Shown here in pieces: positions 31,733 through 43,710 of a stretch of DNA of 64,000 nucleotides. The stretch comes from Lepidonotus clava (lineage: Eukaryota > Annelida > Polychaeta > Phyllodocida > Polynoidae): the NCBI GenBank assembly GCA_936440205.1, contig OW387149.1:6034114-6098113 (forward strand). The letters are read 5' to 3'. A program made the translations under genes and the position numbers. Below the pieces are notes generated by a model. It was not told the origin of the DNA. It did not search any database and saw only the letters and a list, made by a program, of their open reading frames with translations. The first letter of the stretch is position 1; every line of letters begins with the position of its first letter.

Positions 31733-32838
31733 TGCTACAGCACTGTCGGTTATGTTCATCCCCTTATGTGAGGCACCTGTGAACATGCAACACTGCCCCC
31801 TTCTGGTGGATGGCAGAACCAATCATGAAGAGAGCGCAGCTGGTTCAACCACTGCAATTGTGATTTGTGTCTGTAATAACCAGTGGCGGGGGCCATGCAC
31901 ACACAACAACCAATGGCGGGTTTCATCCCCATAGCCAGTTGGTCACCTTTTTCAGTACAAGCCCTACTTTCATGACTGCACCCACTGGTAACCATCCCCG
32001 TGTAACACGCAATGCGGTTATATATATTTCCCTTTTCCTACTTCAGACAAGAAAGATGTCTAAGCAACCAGGAGTCAATGCAACCAACACTGTCCCCTAC
32101 TGGTGCATGGCTGACACAATCATGAATTGAGCGCAGCTGATTCAACCGCTGCAATTGTGATTTGTGTCTGTAATAACCAGTGGCGGGGGCCATGCACACA
32201 CAACAACCAGTGGCAGATTTTATCCCCATAAGTAGTTGGTCACCTTTTTTAGTGCAAGCCGTACTTCCATCACTGTGCCTACTGGCAACCACCCACTGGT
32301 AACCTAGGTAGAAAAATTCTCCTCGACCTGGTCTTCGAAACGCTGGTTTCGGTTTGTTTGTGTCACGTGTCTAAGCGCCTCAAATAAGGGGACGAAGATA
32401 ACTGACAGTGCTGTAGCATAGGCCAGCCCCAGTTAATATTAAACTTGATATAGAGAATGGTATTGAAACAAAACTCAATGATGGAATTGAAACCTGAAAT
32501 TTTAACACATGATTCCCCACACCTTGGCGGTCATTTTGCCCCTATTCTCGTCAAAATCGGTGACGGGCCGATTTGAATCAAATGAAAGGCCTCTTTTTAA
32601 CAGGCTGCCGACCTTGCGGGCCGTTTTTGAAGGGCTTATGCTATCCCAGCATTCCAAGTAAATAGCTGGAAAAATTTGCCTCGGCCTGGTCTTCGAAACG
32701 CTGGCTTCGGTTTGTTCGTGCGACGTGTCTAAGCGCCTTAAATAAGGGGACGAAGATAACTGACAGTGCTTTAGCATAGGCCAGCCCCAGTTTATATTAA
32801 ACTTCATATAGAGAATGGTATTGAAACAAAACTCAATT
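31733..32838. repeat. Diverged copy of the composite 387/358 satellite
   Basis: 31733-31778 matches the + strand of the 358-bp satellite. About 31780-32300 holds two units (about 300 bp each) related to the 387-bp satellite, + strand. About 32315-32838 holds about 1.5 units of the 358-bp satellite on the minus strand. So the 387-like core is bracketed by inverted 358-like sequence. The minus 358 block is cut at 32838 by the poly(A) end of the LINE. Confidence 0.85.
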
Positions 32839-33201
32839 TTTTTTAAATTTTTTTTTATTAACAATTTTATTATACTGGTCAACACTCGGGTGTCCGGTTT
32901 TCGTTGTTGCACCAGTGGGCTTACAATTTTCTTTTTATAAGTCACACATTTTAAAAATTCAATATAACAATATTCAGATGCTTAAATTGATACAATTTTA
33001 ACTATGTACAATATTTAGTTTTTGTTCTATTATTGGAGTTGCTGTTCAATTGCTATTTTGTTAATCTTTCTCATGTTCAAATCTTAAATCCTAACAATGC
33101 ATTTAGTATGTAACCATAAATGGAGAAGGCAATAGTAACAGTAATTATTATTATACATTCATAGAAGTTGTTTTTATGAGAGCTACAATACATCGAGCAA
33201 G

Positions 33202-34173
33202 TTAAACAGTGTTTACATACGATTTCACCATCAAATCTTTTTGAATTCTTTTGAATTCAATTTTGGTTTCAATATTTTTTATTTCAGCATTTAGATTATT
33301 AAATTCTATTGAGCCTGAGTAGAAAATATTTCTTTTGAATGTTTCACAATTTGGTTTTTCAACACCAAACAATATACCATCATTAGATCTTGTTTGTCTA
33401 ATTGGTTTTTGAATAATTTCAGGTTTTTTTGATTTTAATGAAAATAAGAAATTTAACAAGTGATTTGATCTTCTTACTTTTAAACTTGAAATATTGCAAT
33501 TTCTAAATAGTAAAGTGTCATCACATTTCCCTTGAGTTTTCAAACAAATTCTAAGACCTCTAGTGTGCAACCTGTTTAGTTTTTTAATTTCAGGAGAAGT
33601 ACTATACATATGAATAAAGTCACAATAATCAAAATATGGTAGAATCATTGATTTATAAATGATAGTAGCTGCTTCAGTATTTATCTGATGTCTTATTTTC
33701 CCAAATAGTAATAATTTATAAGAAATACAGGAAATAACATTTTTCAGATGATTTTTGTAACTGAGTTTTTGGTCTAGAGTTACACCTAGGTATTTGAATG
33801 TATTGACTTGTTTAATGATAACGTTGTTAATATTCAAACTTGAGTTAACAGCCTTCTTAATAGAGTTTGAACTTCCAAATACCATTGATTTTGTTTTTTT
33901 AACATTCACGGTTAAGGCATTCTCTTTACACCATTTTGAAAATACATCTAGATTTTCTTGCAGATTAAATACAGCATTTGTGTATTTTTTGTCTGAACAG
34001 TATAATACAGTGTCATCTGCATATAATTGAAATTTCACGTTCGCAAAAATGTATTAAATGTCATTAATGTACATAAGAAAAAGTAAAGGACCCAGTATTG
34101 ATCCCTGTGGAACACCACAAGTGACATCCAATTTACAAGATAATTTGTTGTTACATAAAGTGCTTTGTTTTCT
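33202..34173 (-). pseudogene. LINE reverse transcriptase, second half
   Basis: Begins at 34173 with RKQSTLCNN and GVPQGSILGP, then FQLYADDTVLYCSDKK (catalytic box near 34015), ALTVNVKKTKSMVFG, NTFKYLGVTLD and a C-terminal IEFNNLNAEIKN segment of the CR1/L2 type (WNxLP-like). It stops at 33202. A frame break near 34038 separates the GVPQGS and YADD parts. Confidence 0.85.
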
Positions 34174-35364
34174 TGCACTGAGGTCCAGTGCAAAAAGAAC
34201 TAGAATAGACTGTAGAAGTTAATAATAAAATATTGTCAACTTGTTTGTATTGGCAAGAATATTATAGTGAAACGTATAACGCTGATACGTGTGCTCGGCG
34301 CCAGGCGGCGCCATCGTTTAGTGGCTTAGTTAGAGTATATGGAGAGTGGCAAAGTCCCCAGGCGTAGGGACTGCAGCGGGGCTGGCTCACGTCCTGCAGG
34401 TACGCACAGGTATGACAAATGACGAAGGAAACCTGTAAGGGTACGTTATGAACTGAAACATCTAGCTAAAAGATACTGGGGATAGCAGGTTTCGCCGTCA
34501 ACATTAGTTTGTATAATAGTTAGAAGTAGAACTAATTTATATAGGTAAGAATGGGAAGTATGAAAGATAAATAAGACATCGTTAAGTATTAGTGTAAATG
34601 GGTATAGCGACAAGCCTTTTGGCTGTCGCTATATAAGCAGTATGAGACTTGAGACAGATGAGCAGACCAAGATAGAGTTCGATCAGAACACATGGGAGCA
34701 ATAGTCTGACATACGGATCACACGGGTAGTGTTAAGATGGTAGTAACCACAACGATTAGGTGATAGTAAGGATTGGGACCGCTTCGGCTTAGCCTTACGG
34801 GCTAAGTACTGGATGTGACGGAGATCCTACCAATGGTCTCCATCACCGGTAGACGAGAGGTGACTCTCTCAACAGTGTTGGAGCGTATATACCTTGTGAA
34901 AAGGGAAGCTTAACCATAGCTATACCTGGTTGGATCGTTACTGATGTGTTAGAATTGTGAAATGAAAGGAATGAACTGTATAGATGGAGAACTGTATACT
35001 TGTACCTTCGGAGTAATGTCATGGATATAATAAACTTACCTCTTGCCAAGCGCGTGTTCTTTGTATAGGTCTGAGCCCCTTTACTTAGAATCTCTACCAC
35101 GACGAACTGAACTATGGTCCAGGATAACATCTATCTGGACAAAGCTAGCTACTTCGACGATTAATCACTAAGAACTCCCCTTTATCTTAATATAACACAC
35201 TTTATTGACATCTTCGAATAAGTAAAACATGATTGATAAACGATGAAACATCACGCAGTCAATGACGATACAAACGAACCGATATAGGATATGACCAAAT
35301 ACGAACTTTAATAATGATACTCCCCTAGAAATAAACGAAGACAAATAACATCCCGTCTAGCTCA
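34174..35364 (+). repeat. Left LTR of the env-bearing element
   Basis: About 1.19 kb with TG...CA ends (tgcactgagg ... ctagctca). A TATA box (gctatataag) lies near 34630 and an aataaa near 35025. A TGG near 35367 may begin the primer-binding site; I cannot name the tRNA. It differs from the LTR at 50150-51330 at roughly one site in ten over the stretch I compared. Confidence 0.85.
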
Positions 35365-35424
35365 ATTGGTGGAGAAAATCCCGAAAAAGAACGATCTGGA
35401 GGTACGGTAGAAACTCTCGCCTAC

Positions 35425-37221
35425 ATGAGTGCCGGCCTACGGCCTGGAATTGGACCGCCCAAGGGAGCCGAGCCAACGCTCAGCGATACGGACTCCGAGA
35501 AGGATGCATGGTGGTCTGATCAGCCATCAGGCGCCACTGGGGGTGCCGCACCCAATTGGCCGGAAAAACATCAGTTAAGAAATAAAGGATCATATATACC
35601 GTATAAAATTGGAATAAGAGGTGGATTAGAAGAAGATTCAGATTTCTTCGCTCAGCCTCTTTTGAGTAAGAAAGTACAAAGTCCAACATCACCTAGAGGA
35701 ACAAGGAGCGATACAAATCGTTCCCGCTCTGAAAGGGAATCGGGATCCCCGTTAGCGTCCCCATTGAGGCTGAGAGCTAGGAGATTGCTGAGACAGGAAC
35801 CCCGAGAGCTACAGTAGGAAACTGCAGAACAATCCGACAACTCAACCCTACTCCATTACTCAGTGGCCAGTGAGCCGGAGGATGAGCTTACCTCCACGAT
35901 ACTAGAGGAAAACCGCTCGCACACGGTAAAACCGACACCTCTAAATTGTGATACAGTAAGAACCGAGCAAGTCATTGGGGCATCCTTGCCGACCACCTCT
36001 ACTCCTGCCGCCGTGGGCGCAACTTCCACGCCCATAGGAAGACATTTTCCACAAATCGGGAAAGGTGGTATTAGTGAGGTAAAACATACAAAGAAAAAAT
36101 ACGGGACTGTAGAGGAAGACTTGACTCGAACCCCACCTGAACCAGAATCGTCAGAAGACGAGCACGAGCACGAGCACGAAGAAGAAGAAGAGAGCACAGA
36201 TACCGGAGGTGTAGCTAGACAACTATTCAGAATGGCAGATAGAGGGGGACCTAGTTTAAAACTCCCAGAGTTTTCGGGAAAACCAAATGAGAGGGTAGAC
36301 CAATACTTTAGTGAGTTGGAGAATATGTCGAAGATCTATGGATGGGACCAGGATAAAGCATTAGCGATGGCCTTGCATGGTCTAAAGGATAGGGCACGCG
36401 ATTGGGTTAACACCCTCTCGCCGAATAAGAGAGATTCACCGGATCACCTGAAGGAAGCTATGGTAGCTATCTTCGGAGACAGACGTCCCTCATGGCAGCG
36501 ATACAAAGATATCGTTAACATGAAACAAACGTCAGATCAATCGGTGATTGAGTTCGCTGGAGGGTTAAGACAGCAACAGTTTAGAACAGGTATTGAGGAA
36601 AGTGTAATATTGGCAGTCTTCATAGATGGCTTGTTACCAACCATAGCCAAGCAAGTAGCAATACTGAACCCGGACACCTTCGACGTGGCGGTGCAAGCCG
36701 CCACTCGTTTGGAGTCTCTAGAAAGGGGTAAGAAAGGGGGACTGAAGGTATCTCTGGCCAACATACAGACACAGGATACCTCACCACGTAGTGTAGAGGA
36801 AGTTGAGGAAGAAGAAAGAATGTTAGTAAGTAAGTTCGATAACCTACTAGCTGCCCTTAACCAGTCTAGGAGTTGGAAAGTTGATGATAGAAAGGAAGGA
36901 GAAAGAATAAAGGATTTAGGAACTGAGGAGAAGCAAGGTACTGGTAGATTTAGTCCCGATCCGCAGAAAGGTAGACCAAGCCGTCGTTACTCATCCAGCT
37001 CCGTACCAGATCTTAGATCCGATAGCCCAGCGGGTAGAGAAACCCGTAGAGTAACCTTTGATGACGACCGAGAGGAAGTAGAATCCTCAACAGGGTACGA
37101 ACATCCTATGGGCTCACCCTTAGGAAACCCGTTCCACTTTGGGAACGTAGGAGATAGAAGAATGCGGGGACAGTCACTTGGGTTACGAAATAGATATTGC
37201 GCGGTACACGAATCAAGATAA
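35425..37221 (+). pseudogene. Gag region of the env-bearing element
   Basis: The longest frame is 35863-37221, with a shorter one ahead of it at 35425-35817. The protein has a disordered Glu-rich N-terminal part and then a gypsy-type capsid segment (KLPEFSGKPNERVDQYFSEL followed by KDRARDWVNTL). No CCHC knuckle is obvious. Confidence 0.75.
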
Positions 37222-37439
37222 CATAATACAGATAGTTGCCTGTGGTTAAGAGCAAAGCTCCAGGAGCTGAGGGAAGAAGCTCTTCGGGACAAATTTAGAG
37301 CAATTAACCCGGGAAAGAAATGGGGTACTAAGCCGGGAAACTGGTTAGCAGGTCCGCCACGCCAATAAAGCTAGAGCTTTGTCTGACGGACGGACCGGAG
37401 AAAATAGATAGAGGAAATTGACCTATCTTACTTGAAGTA

Positions 37440-40414
37440 AAGGTAGGAAAACAATCAGTTAGAGCATTGGTAGATACTGGAGCTAGTGATTGCTTCCTTT
37501 CGGGCAAATTTAGAAAAACTATAGCTAAGTCGGCAATACACGTCATCATTCCTGTGGTAGAAAAGGAAGTTAATTTAGCTAATAACACCATTCAGATCAT
37601 ATTAGAGACAGTAAGACTCGAGATTAAAATTAAGGATTCTAGAGTGTTCTACGATTTCCATGTGGTGGAATCTCTTTGTCATGATATGGTGATTGGCCGT
37701 AACCTGTTAGCAGACTTGGGGTCGGACCTGTCATTACCGGGGCCCCACTTGGATGTTTTTTGTGGACACCCAATATTTAGTCTAGAAAAAGTAGAAGTTA
37801 AACCGCACACTGAACAAATAATCCCAGTCACCATCTGGAAAAAGCACCCAGTCACCTACAATAACGCTGTTTTTTGTGCCCCGTCGGTAACCGCACCAGT
37901 GGCGGTAGAAGCGGGAGTGAATCAATGTGGCAGACAATGGTGGATGAAGATTTTGAATCCACTAGAAAGACCCTTGCATGTGTTACCCACAGATGTATTG
38001 GGCTTTGGTGAAGTGGGTCGAATTCCCTTTAACCACCGAAAACAAATCCCCGAGTTTATTAATAAACAGAAATTGATTAGGACGGGAACCCCAAAGGGCA
38101 TTGTTGGCTTTGCCATAGAGACCCTTGAAGGGAGCGTTGTGACGGGTAAGAATCATTCGCGTAGGGCCGCGTCCCGCGAGCAGGACGACATTGACCGCAT
38201 AGACCTGTCAGAGTCGTGCCTCAGTAAGGACCAAAAACAAATGTTTAAGAAAATGCTCAGACGAAACAGAGGTAGTTTGGCCTTCTCAATGGCGGAGTTA
38301 GGTCAATGCGAGATAGCCCCTATGGATATTAAAATTGATAGTAAAGCAGGGATAATCTCATCACGACCGTATCAATATTCACCCCAAAAGATGGATATCA
38401 TTGATGAGCAAGTTACTGAGAGGGTTGAGCTCCTCGACGGTAGCTTGCAACAGGCGGCAGTGGGCTCGCGAGAGTCCGGGGTCAACTGAAGGCCCCCATG
38501 ACTAACGAAGGATGAATGGACATCCTACTGTGGTACCGTCTAGTCGGCGCGCATATCGGGCTGCCGGACTTTTTGCCAGTTTCCCACCGGTAAGTGGTAT
38601 GTGCGTGGTACGGGGTCGACAGACCTCACCTAAGCTTCTGACAGTAGGAACATCACTGAGAAGTGAACAGGCAAGGCCGGTGAAAACGGTCAAAGTTCAG
38701 TGTGGGTTGGCAAGATTCACCTGGATCAGACCGTCGGTGACCGACCGGGTTTACCCCGGGAACTGGCAATCGCTATCGACTGGGTCACCGGCCGGTCGTC
38801 TCTGACGCCTCGAGGATTTCTTTGCCCTGCTTTACCTCGACAAAATGGTAAAGAGACGGCTCAATGTACAGTCAGGCCATGGTAAAGCTAAACCCTTGGT
38901 AGTAGTACAGAAAAAAGACGGAAAACCACGTCTCTGTACCGACCATTTGGTCGGCCCTAGATTTGCTGAGTGGTTACCATCAATGTGTTATAGAACCCGC
39001 GTCGCGGAAATACACCGCCTTCGAGACACCCATGGGAGTGTAACACTATAAGAGGGTACGCTTCGGGCCAGTCGGGGCTCCTTGGCAATTTACTAGGGTA
39101 ATGGCCATAGCTTTGAAAGGGCTAGTTCCAAGGGTATGCTTGGCATACCTAGACGACGTGATCGTATACGATTCTACGTTCGAAGAACGCCTACATAGCG
39201 TAGAGCTAGTACTGCAGGCACTACAGCGCGCGGGGCTGAAACTGAAGCCGTCCAAGTGCGAGTGGTGCCGCGCTGAAATAAATTTCCTCGGTCATAGAGT
39301 CAACGCCGAGGGTCTGCGGACGCAACCACAGATAGTGGAAAGAGTGAAAGCGTTCGGCCGACCACACAATGTTAAGACAGTCAAATCATTCCTAGGCCTT
39401 TGCAACTACTATAGGGCATTTGTTCCTAATTTTGCATCTCTCAGTATCCCTCTGAATCAGTTATTAAAAATAAAAACCGTCTTTGAATGGACAGAAGAGT
39501 GTGAAAAAGCTTTCCAAGCTTTCAAGGAGTGTTTAACGACTCCTCCCTTACTGATACATCCAGAAATCAGCGAACATTTCTATGTGTTGACGGACGCGTC
39601 AGACATGGCGTGTGGTGCTGCTATATGCCACCTACGAGAAGGAATGTACCGACCTATAGCGTTTTGGGGAACGGCACTTAGAGAAGCTGAGTTAAACTAC
39701 ACAGTCACTGAGAAAGAAGCACTGGCAGTGGTAAAAGCACTAAAGAACTATGAAGATATGTTACAAGGCGCTAAGGTTACCATCATTACGGACAACAAGC
39801 CCTTGATACCACTGTTACAGAATGCCTATAAAGCACCATCCTCTCGATTGAAGAGATGGGCGCTAGCACTAACTGACTTTGATTTTGATATAAAACACGA
39901 ACCAGGGGCAACGCACTATTTGCCAGATTACTTATCAAGAGTCCAACCAGACGAAGAGGGAAAAGACGAGATCACCGAATCCCACAAGGAATTCGAACCA
40001 GAAGTGGGTTGTGAGCTCTTGTCGGCTAGCCTTAACAGCAAAAGAGTTACCGGTAACAATGACTATGAATTGATGGCGGTATACCCTGTCCAAACTGATA
40101 AAGATCTCTCAATCTTTATTGCTCAACAAGCAAAAGATGGAGACTGTAGAGCGTTAATTGAATACATACGAAATGACAAACTCCCAGAGGATCCGGACAA
40201 GGCGCGCATTGTAGTAGCTCAAGCGGAAACGTTAGGGCTGGTGCTGCCTGGGATTCTATGTAAATTTACTATACCTCATGGGAAACATAAACCAAAGAAT
40301 ACCAAATTAACCCCAAGAATAGTGGTACCCCCATGCCTTATTGAACGAATTTTAAAGCTACTACATGATAGCATTTTGGCAGGCGGTCACATAGGTACAG
40401 AGGCCCTAACATAG
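37440..40414 (+). pseudogene. Protease and RT-RNase H region of the env-bearing element
   Basis: An aspartic protease motif (VDTGASD) lies near 37470. RT follows, with an AYLDDVIVYD box near 39145, then the connection and RNase H (VLTDASDMACG, TEKEALAV, ITDNKPLI). Order and motifs are those of Ty3/gypsy Pol. The region is interrupted. Confidence 0.88.
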
Positions 40415-42201
40415 AAAGTTACATCTAAATTTTATTGGTTGGGTATGCATAAGGACATAGCCGAATATAATAAATCGTGTCGGGTATGCGCCCTGCGGAA
40501 AAGAGCACCGCATTTTAAAGCATTAGCAAAATCCTGTGATAGGCCTAGATATCCTTGGCAATGGGTACAATGTGACTTTATTGGTCCTATTAAACGCGCT
40601 AAGGATGGCTCCAGGTACATAATGACGTTTATAGATTTACTCACGGGCTGGCCGGAGGCCTTACCTACCAAGGACTCCACAGCAGCAACAGCGGCTAGGG
40701 TGTTCCTACAAGAGCTAGTGTGCAGGTATGGTAGAATTGAGAGATTACACTCTGATAGGGGTGCTACATTCTTGTCTGATTTCCTCAAAGAAGTCACGCG
40801 TCGTGTCGGGTGTACGCAAACGTTCACTACCGGCCGAATGCCGACAGGAAACACTAGAGTTGAGAGGATGCACAAAAGCCTTGAGGACATTATGGCCTGC
40901 TATGTGTCGGATGACCATATTACCTGGCCAGACCTGATACCAATTGCTCTATGGACGTTACGATCAACGGTGAGTGTGCGCTCGGGCTTTGCTCCTTACA
41001 CACTGCTGTATGGACGAGACCCGGTGAGCATGGGAATGCCTGAACACAATGAAATCCCCGTATCACTTAATGATAATGAAGCATTCTTAGAAATAAAGGA
41101 TAACATCGCTTTGTTTAGACATATGGCCGAAGATGTTGTTGAGAAATATGAAAGTGAGTTGAGGGCTCGTATCGATGAGAGAGCAAACCCCGCTGTCTTT
41201 TATGCAGGAGATTAGTTTATATGTACGACCCCCTATGTGCAGGGAATAGAGTCTCTAAATTTTCAAATAGGTATCGGGGACCCTTTAGGATAGAAGAAGT
41301 GAAAGGGGATCATGTAGTTTGATTAACCGCATTAGCAGACGGAAGGGAAATTCCCCACTTAGTCAACGTATCGAAGCTCAAACGTGCCTATGTGCCCTGG
41401 AATCCCGTACAAAACAAGCCAGTCGCTCCAGAATATGTGCTTCAAGATAATTCTGACCAGCAGTCGAACCAAGCCCAGGAAGACCCAGTAACAGAGGAAC
41501 GTATACCTGTTGCTGGTGGGTCCCGTGACGAGGGAGACTCCCCGAAAGCCGGCGGAGAATCATTGGTAACAAGCCAGCAAACAAATGATCGTGAAAACGT
41601 TCACGAGGACGTTACAAGTAACCGCACGGTTACGCGTCCGAATGACATTAGCACACATGCTGGGGAAACAAACGTACCAGCCGAGTGTAAAGAAAACGTT
41701 CGCACGGATAGTCGCGAATTTGGGAATAAAAAAGAAATTATTGGCGAAACGACCAATCTATTGCACTCTCACTCGCTTCCGGAGGATAGCAGCAAGGAGC
41801 CCGAAGGAAGCGAGCTAACTGCTGATCAGCATCCGTCGAGAAAGGCGACCAGTACAGCCTCTCGAGTCCCTCCACCGCCTGAAACTCCTGAAATCTCCGG
41901 GGTGATGCCTAAAACGAACACTACCCACGATCCACTATTGCTCCCTAGGAACCCCAAGGAGACAGGCAGGGCCCCATGCAAACGCGGGCGACCACGTAAG
42001 AACTCGGCACCGGATGGGTCCCATAGCGATACGGTGGATTCAATAAAAGAACGGCCTCTCAACGTTGAGCAGGCTTCTTCCGTTGACTCGTCGGGTAAAC
42101 GTACCCCTCAACAAAATCCTCACTATAATTTAAGGAACGTCCGACGAAAGGACTACCGCAAAATAGCAGAAGACAGACCGTCAACGGACAGGGATGCATA
42201 G
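40415..42201 (+). pseudogene. Integrase region with a long C-terminal tail
   Basis: A zinc-binding segment ending CRVCALRKRA precedes a DDE core (QCDFIGP, LHSDRGATF, then a Glu in RVERMHKS). The tail beyond 41390 is long and hydrophilic, with an AT-hook-like KRGRPRK and a YNLR motif near its end; YNLR also ends many gypsy integrases. No chromodomain is seen. Confidence 0.82.
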
Positions 42202-42980
42202 GGCTGGCCATGTATCACCTAAATGCAATCCTTTGTAACTAAAATGAATTAATAAAGTTACGATATGAATTAAAAGGAGGCATTCATATAAGGGACACAA
42301 TTCCACTATCCCTGAAATACGACAGGGAAAACATGAAGAGACCTTGGGAAACGAAACGATTAAAACACCCGTTTTGGGTTAGGGGTCTAAGTAAAGTTTT
42401 GATCGAACCGTTCAAATAAGCGAGAAATTAACGGTAAATCGAGACAGACCGGGAGAGGAAAGGTCTGCCTGCTAAGGAAAGAGAAAGGGACCTGAATTCC
42501 ATTAGAAATAAAGTCCTGAGGAATATTAATGAACTATCGGTAAAGTGAAATCGGTGAATAGAAATATTGAAACAAAGGCCATTGTGTTTCGCGAAAGTCG
42601 CTAGAGAGAGACGCGACTGTATAAAAAACTGCCCATGATGTAAGGATGCCGAATGGTGAGCAACTGGGGGATGGTATCGGACCATGAGTCATACGTGGTC
42701 TGAACGCCCTTACCTGACGATAATTTATTCTGAATTGATTTGGTGTTGAGACCCGAGATATAAGGACCTGAGATACCTTTGTTAGGTCCAGTCAAAGATG
42801 AACCACCGAGGGAAATGGTCATCGCCGCCTCGCTCGTCTTGTGCTGGCCTATAAACGAGTAACACAAAGGAGTTGCGACGACACCGGGAGTTGAGACCCT
42901 AAAACCGGACGGAGTGAATTACGCACAGCAACATTCCCTTCCTACCATGTTGGAAGAGGGACCGAGAGCATGGGACGACC
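42202..42980 (+). other. Segment between integrase and accessory frame, no product recognised
   Basis: AG-rich stretch inside the LTR element without a long frame on the + strand. It might hold a splice acceptor or leader for downstream genes, but nothing proves that. Confidence 0.4.
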
Positions 42981-43487
42981 ATGTTTGGTCGCAATCTCGG
43001 AACGACAGAACATTGCTTTTATCCCAGCAACGATAGGGAACCAACGTTGGGAAAATCACTGACAGTTTGTCCTTTTGTAGAACATTACATCAAGGAAAAC
43101 CTACATGTTGTGTATATACCTGTTGTTGAGCAGGACGCTCAGTTCTATCGAGCCGTCTCTGGGACGCCGAACCTAAGACTGAGGGTTGAGGCATTGCAGG
43201 GGGACGTTCTGGCGATGCCCTATACACCGCGGCTGCATAACGGACACCGTTACATGGAACGCCCGAACGGACACTGCTGTTGCCCAACATGTTTGCAGGA
43301 CATGCTGAGTACGATGAATCTTCGATCGTGCGGAGAGGTGAAGAATGCTGTAATTACTAGTTTTGCCTTGGGCGAGTTACCTGCGCCCATCACGTATCGG
43401 AGGCCGGAAATGCTGTTTCAATCATGGGACAGTGCCTTTCCGCCTGCTTTAAACAACCCCAGAACTACCAACCCATGCTCCAATTAG
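42981..43487 (+). pseudogene. Accessory frame of unknown function in the env-bearing element
   Basis: 168 codons, no family recognised. It has a clustered GHCCCPTC and a further Cys near SCGEVKN, which could bind a metal. It sits after integrase, where complex retroviruses keep small regulatory genes, but position is the only support for that role. Confidence 0.4.
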
Positions 43488-43710
43488 GACCCGATGGAAG
43501 GTGCATCACACAATTGAAAAGGGACAGGAGTTCCATTCAAAAGACAAAACCACCCGCCGGAGGGGATTACCTGAACATTTTAGCTCTCTAAAAATACTGT
43601 GCTATAATCCAAGTGAAATATTAAACCACGAACATGGACAGATCTGGGTTAGAAGTGTATCAAAACTATAAACTATTTTATTTTCACTCTGAGTAAATGC
43701 GGGTGAGAGT

